From positions 62,001-126,000 of the forward strand of contig CAVYUG010000004.1 in assembly GCA_963771655.1 (NCBI GenBank): 64,000 nucleotides of DNA, read 5' to 3'. Source of the DNA: JAWVFM01 sp963771655 (GTDB taxonomy: Bacteria > Actinomycetota > Thermoleophilia > Solirubrobacterales > 70-9). The notes below the pieces were generated by a model. That model had not been told where the DNA came from, did no database searches, and saw only the letters and a program-made list of their open reading frames with translations. Below, in pieces: positions 34,647 to 42,650 of this stretch; position 1 is the stretch's first letter, and each line of letters starts with the position of its first letter. Position numbers and translations under genes: made by a program.

Positions 34647-35326
34647 GGCAGGTACCCGTGCTTCGTGCGCTCGCGAGCGAGACGGCGGCCGTAGGAGAAG
34701 CCCTCGTAGCCGTGCGGAGCGGTCCCGGGATGGCCCATCACCTCGTACCCGACTGCCGTCTTCGCCGTGGCGTTCGGCACCGTCGCCGCCGCGCAGAACG
34801 CCGTGAAGGCGACGGCCGCCGCGGCCTCCCACACGAGACGGGTGGGGTTCGAGTAGGCGGTCCCGTCGATGCACACCGCCTCGCGGCCGTCCCAGTCGAG
34901 GTCGAGGAAGTCGCCGCCGTGGGTGACCGAGCGCGCCTCCAGCTCCGCGAGGAACGCTGGCGCGAGAGCCTCGAAGCCGATCCTCGCGTCCTGGCCGAGC
35001 AGCAGCGCGTCGGCCTCGACCGCTCCCGGCTCCGGATCGACGCCGAGGATCGCCTTCGGGTCGATGTCCCTGCCCGTCTGAGTCTTCGAGACCTTCCGTC
35101 CAGGGACCATCGTGTCCCAGAACGCCTGCAGCGTGGCGTCGGTGAGGATGGGTGCCGCCGCCAGCGCGCTGGCCGGGCGCGTCATGCGCTCGGCGATCGG
35201 AAGGGCTCCGAGGATCAGTGCCCCCAGACCAATCCCTCCCGCGCGCGTCACGAGGTCCCTGCGAGAGAGGTCGGCGGCGAGGTCGGTCCGGATGGCGCTG
35301 GGTGGCGTTCCGTTCGGGGCGCCCAT
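34643..35326 (-). CDS. Tat-exported small subunit of GMC dehydrogenase
   Basis: The 227-aa protein has a twin-arginine signal (LSRRDLVTRAGGIGLGALIL) and resembles gluconate 2-dehydrogenase subunit 3 / DUF5987 proteins (LTDATLQAFWDTMVPG and later NPTRLVWEAAAAVAFTAF). Such subunits accompany GMC oxidoreductases. It is translated just before the large subunit (4-bp overlap). I take the ATG at 35326 because it gives a complete Tat signal; 35401 would add 25 unrelated residues. The large subunit has no signal of its own, so it may be exported piggyback. Confidence 0.78.
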   Translation of the reverse strand: MGAPNGTPPSAIRTDLAADLSRRDLVTRAGGIGLGALILGALPIAERMTRPASALAAAPILTDATLQAFWDTMVPGRKVSKTQTGRDIDPKAILGVDPEPGAVEADALLLGQDARIGFEALAPAFLAELEARSVTHGGDFLDLDWDGREAVCIDGTAYSNPTRLVWEAAAAVAFTAFCAAATVPNATAKTAVGYEVMGHPGTAPHGYEGFSYGRRLARERTKHGYLP

Positions 35327-35474
35327 GGAGCGCCGACCGTACAGAGGGCAGCGAGGGAGGGCAACCGACAACCGTTCGGCGCTCCGATGCGGCTCGTGCA
35401 CCTATACGGGGGGAAAGCCGCATCGCACGGTTGTCGGTGGACATGAGGTACCCACCCGGCTACCTTCAGCGCTG

Positions 35475-36506
35475 GTGCCTCGGGTACGCCTCGCTTTCCT
35501 CGCTGCCGTCGCCGCCTTGGCGGCGGCGACCCCGGCTGGCGCGCAGACCACCCCCACCGGGCCCTGGGACGGATCGAACCCGTTCAAGTGCGCGAACCAG
35601 GACGTGGGCACCGGAACGGACTTCCCCTATCCGAACGCCGACCCCTTCTGCGTCGAGTTCGACAAGACGAGCCAGAACATCACCGACTTCGGGATCATCG
35701 ACTTCCTGTCCAAGGAGCCGGCGCGCACCACCGCCGCGGCGACGAAGTGCTTCTACTTCCAGCAGGACCACTGGACCGGCTCGATCGCGCAGGACGAACC
35801 GCCGGAGCTCTGGCACTGGGACGGTCGCTACTACTTCGACAGGGCGAAGGGGACCGGTGGAGTGTCGATCCACAATTTCCGCATCGGCGGCCAGCCGGGC
35901 GACATTCGCCCGTTCGTTCCCGACGCCTACAAGCCCTACTTCTACGGCAGAGGCGGTGGGGGTGTGAAGGTCGTGTTCGAGTCCGACCCCGACCCCGTCT
36001 GCGGCGCGAAGGTCGACACGCCCTCCGAGCGCCGCGCGGTCTACCGCGGCGGGGCCACTGCCTACCCGAGGTGCATCGTCCCAGGTGGGCGGATCGGCGC
36101 CCGTCACGTCGGCAGGGCCGGCCTCGGGACGCGCCGCAAGGCGCTCCGCAAGCACCTCGGCCATCCGCGCTCGCACAAGCGCGGCGTGGATCGCTGGTGC
36201 GTCGTCGGCGCGGCGAACCTGCGGGTCGCCTATTCGGCCAAGCGTCGCGCCGAGATCATCCGAACGACCGCGCCAGGTCAGACCTTCCATGGCGTCGGGC
36301 CAGGCAGCAAGGGGGCAAAGGCGAAGTCCTCGCTGCTACTGACTCGCGCGTTCAACCTCGGCCGGACGAGCGTCTTCAAAGCGGAAGCCGGGCATGGCTC
36401 CCGCCTGCTCGCGGGCATCCGGGCCGGGAGGGTGCGGTGGCTGGCGCTCGCGAGCGGGACGCTCCACGACGGCCGGGCGCGCTCCGACCTTCGACGAGCG
36501 CGCTGA
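35475..36506 (+). CDS. Secreted protein of unknown function
   Basis: I cannot assign a family. The 343-aa protein begins with a signal peptide (RLAFLAAVAALAAATPAGAQ). It then has DGSNPFKCANQDVGTGTDFP and four clustered cysteines around ANQD/ADPFCVEFDK/KCFYFQQDHW. A basic C-terminal half follows (RKALRKHLGHPRSHKRGVDRW), similar in style to actinobacterial secreted proteins with an SLH-like 'RVGMTRAQVRRALG' type tail. The start is a GTG at 35475. Confidence 0.65.
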   Translation: MPRVRLAFLAAVAALAAATPAGAQTTPTGPWDGSNPFKCANQDVGTGTDFPYPNADPFCVEFDKTSQNITDFGIIDFLSKEPARTTAAATKCFYFQQDHWTGSIAQDEPPELWHWDGRYYFDRAKGTGGVSIHNFRIGGQPGDIRPFVPDAYKPYFYGRGGGGVKVVFESDPDPVCGAKVDTPSERRAVYRGGATAYPRCIVPGGRIGARHVGRAGLGTRRKALRKHLGHPRSHKRGVDRWCVVGAANLRVAYSAKRRAEIIRTTAPGQTFHGVGPGSKGAKAKSSLLLTRAFNLGRTSVFKAEAGHGSRLLAGIRAGRVRWLALASGTLHDGRARSDLRRAR

Positions 36507-36520
36507 GCGGGCCGGCCCGC
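36507..36520. terminator. Palindrome after secreted-protein gene
   Basis: GCGGGCCGGCCCGC is a perfect 14-nt palindrome that directly follows the stop codon at 36504-36506 and precedes the decarboxylase start by 28 bp. It has no loop or T-run, so a terminator role is only possible. Confidence 0.3.
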
Positions 36521-36548
36521 GCTCCCGCGGGCTGTTAGCTTCGCTCGG

Positions 36549-38027
36549 GTGCCGGTAAGCGACGCGCAGGCCCGAGCTCCCTACCTCGAGGCCCTAGTGC
36601 AATACGCGCGCCGGAGCCCTGGCCGTATGCACGTTCCGGGCCACAAGGGGGGGCCGGGAGTCGATCCGGAGGCGCTCGCGGCGCTGGGCGCCAACGCGTT
36701 CGATCTCGACATCCCGGCCCTCATCGAGGGCATCGACGTCCCGCCGCCCGAGCCGACGCCCTTCCAGCAGGCGCAGGACCTCGCCGCTCGGGCGTGGGGC
36801 GCCGAGCGAAGCTGGTTCCTCATCAACGGGGCCTCCCAGGGCAACAAGGCGACTTGCCTGGCGGTCCGCCACTCGGGGAAGCGCGTCGTGGTGCAGCGGA
36901 ACGTCCACTCTTCGACGATCGACGGCCTGGTCGTCGCCGGGCTCGAGCCGAACTTCGTTGCGCCCGAGGTCGATCCCGAGCTCGGAATCGCTCATTGCGT
37001 GACTCCCGAGAGCCTCGATCGTGCGCTGGAGCTGACGCCCGGGGCGATCGGCGCGATGGTCGTCTCCCCGACCTACTTCGGTGCCGTGGCCGACATCGCC
37101 GGCCTGGCGGACGTCGCGCACGCACGCGGCGTCCCGCTCCTCGTCGACGAGGCTTGGGGGGCCCACCTGCGCTTCTCCGACCGCCTGCCGGCCAGCGCGC
37201 TCTCCCAGGGCGCCGACGTCGTCCTCTCCTCCGTGCACAAGATCCTCGGGAGCCTGACCCAGTCGGCGATCCTGCATCTCGGCTCGACGGAGCTCGTGAG
37301 CGCCTCGGATCTCGACCGTGCCGTCACCCTGACCGAATCGACGAGCCCCAGCGCGCTGCTCTGCGCCTCGCTCGACGCCGCCCGGCGACACGCCATGACG
37401 AGCGGTGAGGCGCTTCTCGGCGAGACGATCGACGCGGTCGAGGTGGCGCGGGCGGCGGTGCGCGCGATGCCCGGGCTCGACGCGCTCGACGAGGAGATCG
37501 GCGAGCGCGCCGGGGTCCACGGCTGGGACCCGCTGCGACTGGCGGTGGACGTCCGCGGCACCGGCACGACGGGTCATCGGGTCGCCGCCCTCATGCATGA
37601 GCTCGACGACGTCAACGTCGAGCTCGCCTCGGAGAGCGTGGTCGTCGCCGTCTTCGGGATGGGCGCGCCCGCGACCGAGGACGTCGAGCGCCTGCTCGGC
37701 GCGCTGCGGCACGCGATCACCGTCCTTGGCGACGTCGAGCACGAGCCGGCGCGGCCGTTCGCCCCGCCTCCGCCGTGGGGCCCGCTGCGCATGCCGCCTC
37801 GTGAGGCCTTTCTCGCCCCGCAAGACGTGGTGTCGCTGGGCGAGGCCGACGGCCGCGTCGCGGCCGAGTCGCTTGCCACCTACCCGCCGGGGATTCCCAA
37901 CGTGCTGCCCGGAGAGGTGCTGACCGCCGAGACGCTCGACTACGTGCGCGAGACCCTCGCGCACGGCGGCAAGGTTCGGGGCGCGGTCGACCGCAGCCTT
38001 CGCACGATTCGGGTGGTGGCGGGTTGA
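36549..38027 (+). CDS. Arginine/ornithine/lysine decarboxylase (fold-type I, SpeA-like)
   Basis: The PLP enzyme removes CO2 from a basic amino acid, most likely arginine to give agmatine. The 492-aa protein has the family opener RRSPGRMHVPGHKGG, FLINGASQGNKATCLAV, DEAWGAHLRFSDRLPASALS and the PLP-lysine segment VVLSSVHKILGSLTQSAI. The C-terminal domain has the YPPGIPNVLPGE motif. The start is a GTG at 36549. The next gene overlaps it (TTGA), and that gene is a guanidino-group hydrolase, which supports arginine decarboxylation over lysine decarboxylation; this is inference. Confidence 0.88.
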   Translation: MPVSDAQARAPYLEALVQYARRSPGRMHVPGHKGGPGVDPEALAALGANAFDLDIPALIEGIDVPPPEPTPFQQAQDLAARAWGAERSWFLINGASQGNKATCLAVRHSGKRVVVQRNVHSSTIDGLVVAGLEPNFVAPEVDPELGIAHCVTPESLDRALELTPGAIGAMVVSPTYFGAVADIAGLADVAHARGVPLLVDEAWGAHLRFSDRLPASALSQGADVVLSSVHKILGSLTQSAILHLGSTELVSASDLDRAVTLTESTSPSALLCASLDAARRHAMTSGEALLGETIDAVEVARAAVRAMPGLDALDEEIGERAGVHGWDPLRLAVDVRGTGTTGHRVAALMHELDDVNVELASESVVVAVFGMGAPATEDVERLLGALRHAITVLGDVEHEPARPFAPPPPWGPLRMPPREAFLAPQDVVSLGEADGRVAAESLATYPPGIPNVLPGEVLTAETLDYVRETLAHGGKVRGAVDRSLRTIRVVAG

Positions 38028-38899
38028 GCGGCGAGCCGGAATGGGGCGTCGACTCCGAGCATGGGCGCCTGCTCGATGTCCTTCTGTGCCCTCCCGACAA
38101 CTTTCGCTGGCTGCCGACGAGCGCCATCTCGCTCGCGACGCTGGAGGCGGGACACACGTTCGACCCCGTGGCCGCGAATGCCCAACACGCCGAGCTCGTC
38201 GACGCCTACGAGCAGTCGGGCGTGCGTTGCCATTACCTCGATCCGGACCCCGCGCTCCCCTACCAGGTCTTCGCCCGCGACTCGAGCGTGGCAACGGCGC
38301 GGGGCGCCGTCGTCACCCAGCCCGCGCAGCCGTGGCGGCGCGGGGAGTACGCGCCCGTGATCCGCTTCTACCAGGAGTCCGAGATCCCGATCCGCGGGAT
38401 GATCAGCGCGGGGACGCTCGAGGGAGGCGACGTGATGATCCTCGAGCCCGGCCTCGCCGTGATCGGCGCGGGCGAGGCGCGCACGCAGGAAAAGGCCGCA
38501 CGCCAGCTCGCCGGCTGGCTCGCCGACGACGGCTGGGAGGTCAGGGTCGAGCCGATCGCCGAGCGCTGGGTGCACATCGACGTCCTGATCGGGGTCGTTG
38601 CCGAGCGCCTCGTCGCGGCCGCCGTCGAAGCGCTCTCGCACGGCTTCGTCTCCTGGCTGCGCGGAAAGGGGTTCGGCCTCATCGAGCTCTCCGCGGACGA
38701 CGCGTTCACGCTGGGGGCGAACGCGATCTCGCTCGGCGACGACCGGGTGCTCTCGGCGGGCGGCGCCGCGCGGCTGAACGATGCGCTCGCCTCCCACGGC
38801 CTCCGGGTCCTGGCCCCCGAGCTCGAGATGTTCACGCTGGGCGGCGGCGGAGCTCACTGCCTCGGGCAGGCACTGCGGCGCGAGCGGGTCGGAGTCTGA
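38024..38899 (+). CDS. Amidinotransferase/guanidino hydrolase family protein (DDAH/agmatine deiminase-like)
   Basis: The 291-aa protein has the penta-beta/alpha propeller motifs of this superfamily: YQVFARDSSVATARGAVV, QPWRRGEYA, GTLEGGDVMIL, WVHIDVLIG with the catalytic His, and the nucleophile Cys in GGGGAHCLGQALRRE at the end. Relatives cut the guanidino group of arginine derivatives (DDAH, arginine or agmatine deiminase). The start is a TTG at 38024 in a TTGA overlap with the decarboxylase. Given that neighbour, agmatine is the best guess for substrate, but dimethylarginine-type activity is not excluded. Confidence 0.82.
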   Translation: MSGEPEWGVDSEHGRLLDVLLCPPDNFRWLPTSAISLATLEAGHTFDPVAANAQHAELVDAYEQSGVRCHYLDPDPALPYQVFARDSSVATARGAVVTQPAQPWRRGEYAPVIRFYQESEIPIRGMISAGTLEGGDVMILEPGLAVIGAGEARTQEKAARQLAGWLADDGWEVRVEPIAERWVHIDVLIGVVAERLVAAAVEALSHGFVSWLRGKGFGLIELSADDAFTLGANAISLGDDRVLSAGGAARLNDALASHGLRVLAPELEMFTLGGGGAHCLGQALRRERVGV

Positions 38900-38903
38900 T
38901 GGT

Positions 38904-38955
38904 GAGGCGCTTTGCCCCGAAAGCAGCATGTAAGGGCGCCGCAGGCGCCCGCAAG
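38904..38955 (+). repeat. Dispersed two-hairpin element, family A, copy 3
   Basis: Stem 1 GGCGC-TTT-GCCCC (one C-C mismatch), linker GAAAGCAGCATGTAA, then stem 2 GGGCGCC-GCA-GGCGCCC at 38934-38950, then GCAAG. It fills the 60-bp gap between the hydrolase and the amidohydrolase genes and ends 4 nt before the next ATG, so it also covers that gene's ribosome-binding region. Confidence 0.8.
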
Positions 38956-38959
38956 TGGT

Positions 38960-40195
38960 ATGGCTGAGAGCCCCGCCCCGCGCATCGACGCGGCCCGCGT
39001 CATTGCGGACCTGCGCGAGCTCGACGTGCGGACGGGCGGACGCGATGGCGCGCGCCGCGTCGCGTGGACCCAGCCGTGGCGCGAGGCGCGGGGCTTCTTC
39101 GGCGAGCTCCTCGCGGACATCGGCCTCGAGCCCGAGAGGGACGAGGCCGGCAACGTGTGGGCGCGGCTGGATGGCGAGGGCGAGACCGCCCTCGCACTCG
39201 GCTCGCACCTCGACTCGGTTCCGCAGGGAGGCTGGCTCGACGGGGCGCTCGGGGTGATGGCGGGGCTCGGCGTCCTGCGGGCCTGGGTCGAGGCCGGCGA
39301 GGTGCCGCCGCGCCCGCTCGTCCTCGTGGACTGGGCCGACGAGGAGGGCGCGCGCTTCGGCCGCAGCCTGCTGGGGAGCTCCGCCTTCTCGGGCACCCTC
39401 GAGCCCGACGCCGTGCGCGACCTGACCGACCACGAGGGCGAGCGCCTCGAGGACGCGCTCGCGGCCAACGGCGTCGAGCTCGACCGAGCGCTCGAGGCCG
39501 GCTCGCGGCGCGCGGGTCTCGGCGCCTACCTGGAGCTGCACATCGAGCAGGGCCCGGTGCTGGAGGCGGCCGAGCTGGGCGCTGCGGCGGTGGCCGGCTG
39601 CGTCGGCATCGAGCGGCGGCGGCTGAGCTTCGTCGGCCAAGCGTCGCATGCCGGGACGACACCGATGAACGTGCGTCGCGACGCCGGGCTCGCGGCAGCC
39701 GAGGTGGCGCTCGCGATCGAGCTCATCGCCGGCGACCACGATGGTCGCGCGACGACCGGAGCGCTCGAGCTGCGGCCCGGCATCGTCAGCGCGGTGGCGG
39801 GCCAGGCGGACCTGCTCGTCGATCTCCGCCATGCGAACGCCGACCAGCTGAACGCGATGCTCGATGCGACGCTCAAGGCCGGTGAGGCGGCGGCGGCCGA
39901 CCGGCGGTGCGACTGGCGGAGCGAGGCGATCTGGCGCATCGAGCCGACCGAGTTCGACCCCGAGCTCGTCGCCGCAGCGCGGGCCGCATGCGAGGAGGTC
40001 GCCGGCTCCGACCGCGTGCTCGTGAGCGGCGCGCTCCACGACGCGGCCGAGGTCGCCCGCGTGGTCCCGACGGCGATGATGTTCACGCCCTCGATCGCCG
40101 GCCTCAGCCACACCCCCGCCGAGGACACCTCCGACGAGGACCTCGCCGTTGCGATCGAGGCCTACGGGCTCCTGGCGAGCCGCGTGCTCGCATAA
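38960..40195 (+). CDS. M20 amidohydrolase: allantoate/N-carbamoyl-amino-acid hydrolase type
   Basis: The enzyme cuts carbamoyl or ureido amides. The 411-aa protein has zinc ligands in ALGSHLDSVPQGGWLDGALG, DWADEEGARFGRSLLGS and LELHIEQGPVLE, and a dimerisation lid with GQASHAGTTPMNVRRD. This pattern is AllC/HyuC/beta-ureidopropionase-like and not an aminoacylase. The ATG at 38960 is preferred; the first 16 codons of the longer frame fall in repeat element A. Following the decarboxylase and guanidino hydrolase, it could release ammonia and CO2 from a carbamoyl-polyamine; this is inference. Confidence 0.88.
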   Translation: MAESPAPRIDAARVIADLRELDVRTGGRDGARRVAWTQPWREARGFFGELLADIGLEPERDEAGNVWARLDGEGETALALGSHLDSVPQGGWLDGALGVMAGLGVLRAWVEAGEVPPRPLVLVDWADEEGARFGRSLLGSSAFSGTLEPDAVRDLTDHEGERLEDALAANGVELDRALEAGSRRAGLGAYLELHIEQGPVLEAAELGAAAVAGCVGIERRRLSFVGQASHAGTTPMNVRRDAGLAAAEVALAIELIAGDHDGRATTGALELRPGIVSAVAGQADLLVDLRHANADQLNAMLDATLKAGEAAAADRRCDWRSEAIWRIEPTEFDPELVAAARAACEEVAGSDRVLVSGALHDAAEVARVVPTAMMFTPSIAGLSHTPAEDTSDEDLAVAIEAYGLLASRVLA

Positions 40196-40205
40196 CCTTC
40201 AAGCC

Positions 40206-40580
40206 GTGGCGCTCATCCACACGTGCTACCGGATCACCAACATCGACCGCTCGGTCGCCTTCTACGAGAAGCTCGGCTTCGAGGAGACGCGCCGGATGCC
40301 GATCCGCGACGAGGCGACCAACGTCTTCATGGGCGTTCCCGGCGACGGCGAGCGCCTCGAGCTCACTTTCAACCACGGCAAGACCGACCCGTACGACCAC
40401 GGCACCGGCTACGGCCACATCGCTATCGCCGTCGAGGACCTCGACGGCACCCTCGAGCGCCTCGCCGGTGAGGGAATCGAGCCCGAGAAGCCTCCGTACA
40501 CCGTGCGCGAGGGCGGCTCGCGCCTCTGCTTCGTCCGCGACCCCGACGGCTACCGGATCGAGCTGATCGAGGCGGGCTGA
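40206..40580 (+). CDS. Glyoxalase/bleomycin-resistance family protein
   Basis: The 124-aa protein has the vicinal-oxygen-chelate fold: ALIHTCYRITNIDRSVAFYE, LGFEETRRMPIRDEAT, GERLELTFNHG and the C-terminal FVRDPDGYRIELIEAG. The metal-ligand pattern (His near residue 4, Glu in LELT, His in GYGHIAIAV, Glu in RIELIE) is that of glyoxalase I (lactoylglutathione lyase). The start is a GTG at 40206, 10 bp after the amidohydrolase stop. It detoxifies methylglyoxal or a related compound. Confidence 0.86.
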   Translation: MALIHTCYRITNIDRSVAFYEKLGFEETRRMPIRDEATNVFMGVPGDGERLELTFNHGKTDPYDHGTGYGHIAIAVEDLDGTLERLAGEGIEPEKPPYTVREGGSRLCFVRDPDGYRIELIEAG

Positions 40581-40617
40581 CCCGCTGAGCCTCGGCGCCA
40601 CTTCGGCCCTGAGGCTG

Positions 40618-40663
40618 CGAACGTCCCGCCCTGCCATGTATAGCCCCCCGCGAGGGACGTTCG
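40618..40663 (+). repeat. Dispersed hairpin element, family B, copy 3
   Basis: Perfect arms CGAACGTCCC (40618-40627) and GGGACGTTCG (40654-40663) flank a 26-nt loop with GTATAGCCCCCC. The element lies between the glyoxalase stop and the ATG at 40693. Confidence 0.8.
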
Positions 40664-40692
40664 GCGAAGGGGGGGCTGGCTAGGCTCATCCG

Positions 40693-41763
40693 ATGGGCTT
40701 CTTCGAGCGGATCGCCGACCTCCCGCTGTCGATCGAGGGCTACGAGCTCTCCGATCACGACCGCACCTACGGCGACTTCACGCGCCCCTCGACGGTCATC
40801 CACCTGCGCGGGGGCGGCGAGGAGGGGCTCGGCGAGGACGTCATCTACGACCAGCTCGACCACATCGCCCACCGCGACGCGGGCCCGGTCCATGACCTGG
40901 GCGGGCCAAGCTCGCTCGGGGAGCTCTGCGATCTCATGCGCGAGCTCGACCTCTTTCCCGGCGCCCCGCCGGTGCGCGACTTCTCGGACCATTACCGCCG
41001 ATGGGCGTTCGAGTCGGCGGCGCTCGACCTGGCGCTGCGCCAGAACGGGACCTCGCTGCACGAGGCCCTTGACATCGACCCGAAGCCCGTGCGCTTCGTC
41101 TGCTCCACCCGTCTCACGACGTTCGGCGACGAGGAGCGCCGCTCCTCGACCGACGCGATCACCAAGCGGCTCGCGAAGTACCCGGCGACGCGCTTCAAGC
41201 TCGACCCCGAGAACGACTGGGACGCCGGCCTGATCGCGCAGATCGCCGAGGTCGCGGGCGTCGACGTTCTCGACCTGAAGGGCCACTACAAGGGCACCCC
41301 GGTCGACGTCGAGACTGACCCCGAGCTCTACCGAGCGGTGGTCGACGCCTTCCCCGATCCCTACCTCGAGGATCCCGACGTGAACGACGAGACGCGGCCT
41401 GTGCTCGAGCCGCAGCGCGACCGCGTCACCTGGGACGCGCCGCTGCATTCGCTCGACGACGTCAAGTCGCTCGAATGGAAGCCGAAGGCGATCAACTCGA
41501 AGCCCTCACGGTGGGGCTCCCTGCGCGAGATCTCGTCCGTCTACGAGCACTGCGAGCGCGAGGGGATCGCGGTTTACTCGGGCGGCCAGGGCGAGGTGAG
41601 CGTCGGCCGCGGTCACATCCAGTACCTGGCGTCGCTCTTCCACCCCGACACGCCCAACGACTGCGCCCCCTCGGGCTACAACGACCCGAGCGTCCCGGAC
41701 GGCCTGCCGACCAGTCCCCTCGAGCCCGCGCCGAGCGCGACCGGCTTTCGCTGGGACGAGTAG
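40693..41763 (+). CDS. Enolase-superfamily protein
   Basis: The 356-aa protein has the layout of mandelate-racemase/muconate-lactonizing-type enzymes. An N-terminal capping half ends in RRWAFESAALDLALRQNG, followed by barrel strands with RFKLDPENDWDAG (lysine region), VDVLDLKGHYKG (Asp ligand region), DPYLEDPDVNDET and AINSKPSRWGSLREI (lysine region). Metal ligands are less clear than in named members, so I assign only the superfamily. It is close to o-succinylbenzoate synthase and dipeptide-epimerase-type folds. It starts 30 bp after repeat element B. Confidence 0.72.
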   Translation: MGFFERIADLPLSIEGYELSDHDRTYGDFTRPSTVIHLRGGGEEGLGEDVIYDQLDHIAHRDAGPVHDLGGPSSLGELCDLMRELDLFPGAPPVRDFSDHYRRWAFESAALDLALRQNGTSLHEALDIDPKPVRFVCSTRLTTFGDEERRSSTDAITKRLAKYPATRFKLDPENDWDAGLIAQIAEVAGVDVLDLKGHYKGTPVDVETDPELYRAVVDAFPDPYLEDPDVNDETRPVLEPQRDRVTWDAPLHSLDDVKSLEWKPKAINSKPSRWGSLREISSVYEHCEREGIAVYSGGQGEVSVGRGHIQYLASLFHPDTPNDCAPSGYNDPSVPDGLPTSPLEPAPSATGFRWDE

Positions 41764-41766
41764 GGC

Positions 41767-42606
41767 TCAGGCGGCAGGCCGCCCGGCCTCGCCGCATCGA
41801 GCGTCGAGCGCGCGGTTCGTCGCCGCCGGCAGGCCGCGGCTCATGGTCGCGAGCGCCGAGCGCATCGCGGTCGGCTCGATGGCGCCCTCGTGATCGCCGT
41901 AGGGGAGGTCGAGGAAGTTCACGGTGAGGAGGCTCGCCGCGACCGCGGTCGTGACGGCGATGCCCAGCGCGGCCTGCGCCCAAAGGCGCTCGCCGGCATC
42001 GGAGAAGAGCGGGGAGAAAACGATCACGGCGAGGCCGGAGATCAGCAGGAGGACCCAGATGGTCGTGGGGATGACTCGCGGCGCCTCCGCGAGCCGGCCC
42101 TGACGGCCCTGCTGCAGGGCGTCGATCTCCGTGTACCAGTTCTGGGCGGCATCGCTCTCGGCAGCGCCGTGCAGCGGGACGCCGTTGAAGGCCTCGTTCA
42201 GGGAGGCGATCCATCCGTCGACGACCGGGCTCGTCCGCTCGTCCGCCATCGCGGGCCACTCGATCGACACGACGGCACGCCCGTAACAGATCGCGTCCGC
42301 CTGCAGGTGCGCCTGGTCGCCGATCGCGAAGCGGTCGGCGCTGCTGAAGAGGCCAAGAGCCGCGATGGCCTCGTCCTTAGCGCTCGACCGGGCATTCTGG
42401 AAGCTCTGGAACGCGAGCAGGAAGACGAAGCCCACGAGAACCGCGAAGATCGTGCCGGTGACGGCGAACGCAGCCGCGGCGCGCTGGCTGTCGGAGAACC
42501 AGCTCCCCCTCGGCGCCTCGTGGTGGAGCCGCACGATCGCGAACGCCACCAGGGCATCGATCACGACGATGAGGACGATCGCCTCCCAGAGCTGCATGAG
42601 CGGCAT
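41767..42606 (-). CDS. DUF4239-type membrane protein
   Basis: The 279-aa protein has an N-terminal helix (AIVLIVVIDALVAFAIVRLH) and a second (AAFAVTGTIFAVLVGFVFLL). A soluble helical stretch of about 110 residues follows, then two more helices (TIWVLLLISGLAVIVFSPLF and LGIAVTTAVAASLLTVNFLD). This four-helix arrangement is the bestrophin-like/DUF4239 pattern. Its function is unknown, and channel activity is only an analogy. It is convergent with the enolase-superfamily gene, 3 bp away. Confidence 0.75.
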   Translation of the reverse strand: MPLMQLWEAIVLIVVIDALVAFAIVRLHHEAPRGSWFSDSQRAAAAFAVTGTIFAVLVGFVFLLAFQSFQNARSSAKDEAIAALGLFSSADRFAIGDQAHLQADAICYGRAVVSIEWPAMADERTSPVVDGWIASLNEAFNGVPLHGAAESDAAQNWYTEIDALQQGRQGRLAEAPRVIPTTIWVLLLISGLAVIVFSPLFSDAGERLWAQAALGIAVTTAVAASLLTVNFLDLPYGDHEGAIEPTAMRSALATMSRGLPAATNRALDARCGEAGRPAA

Positions 42607-42650
42607 CTAATCAGCGCGCGCGGCCCCGACCGGGCGACTAGATTGGTCCG

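Noticed and set aside
36085..36342. Family-A-like GC hairpins in other gaps
   Set aside because: Several gaps have GC-rich palindromes (for example 36507-36520 and 51630-51647), but none has the GAAA..AGC.TGTA linker, so they were not joined to family A.
40149..40205. Earlier ATG for the glyoxalase gene at 40149
   Set aside because: The first 19 codons of the longer frame fall inside the amidohydrolase gene. The GTG at 40206 begins exactly at the conserved ALIHTCYRI start.
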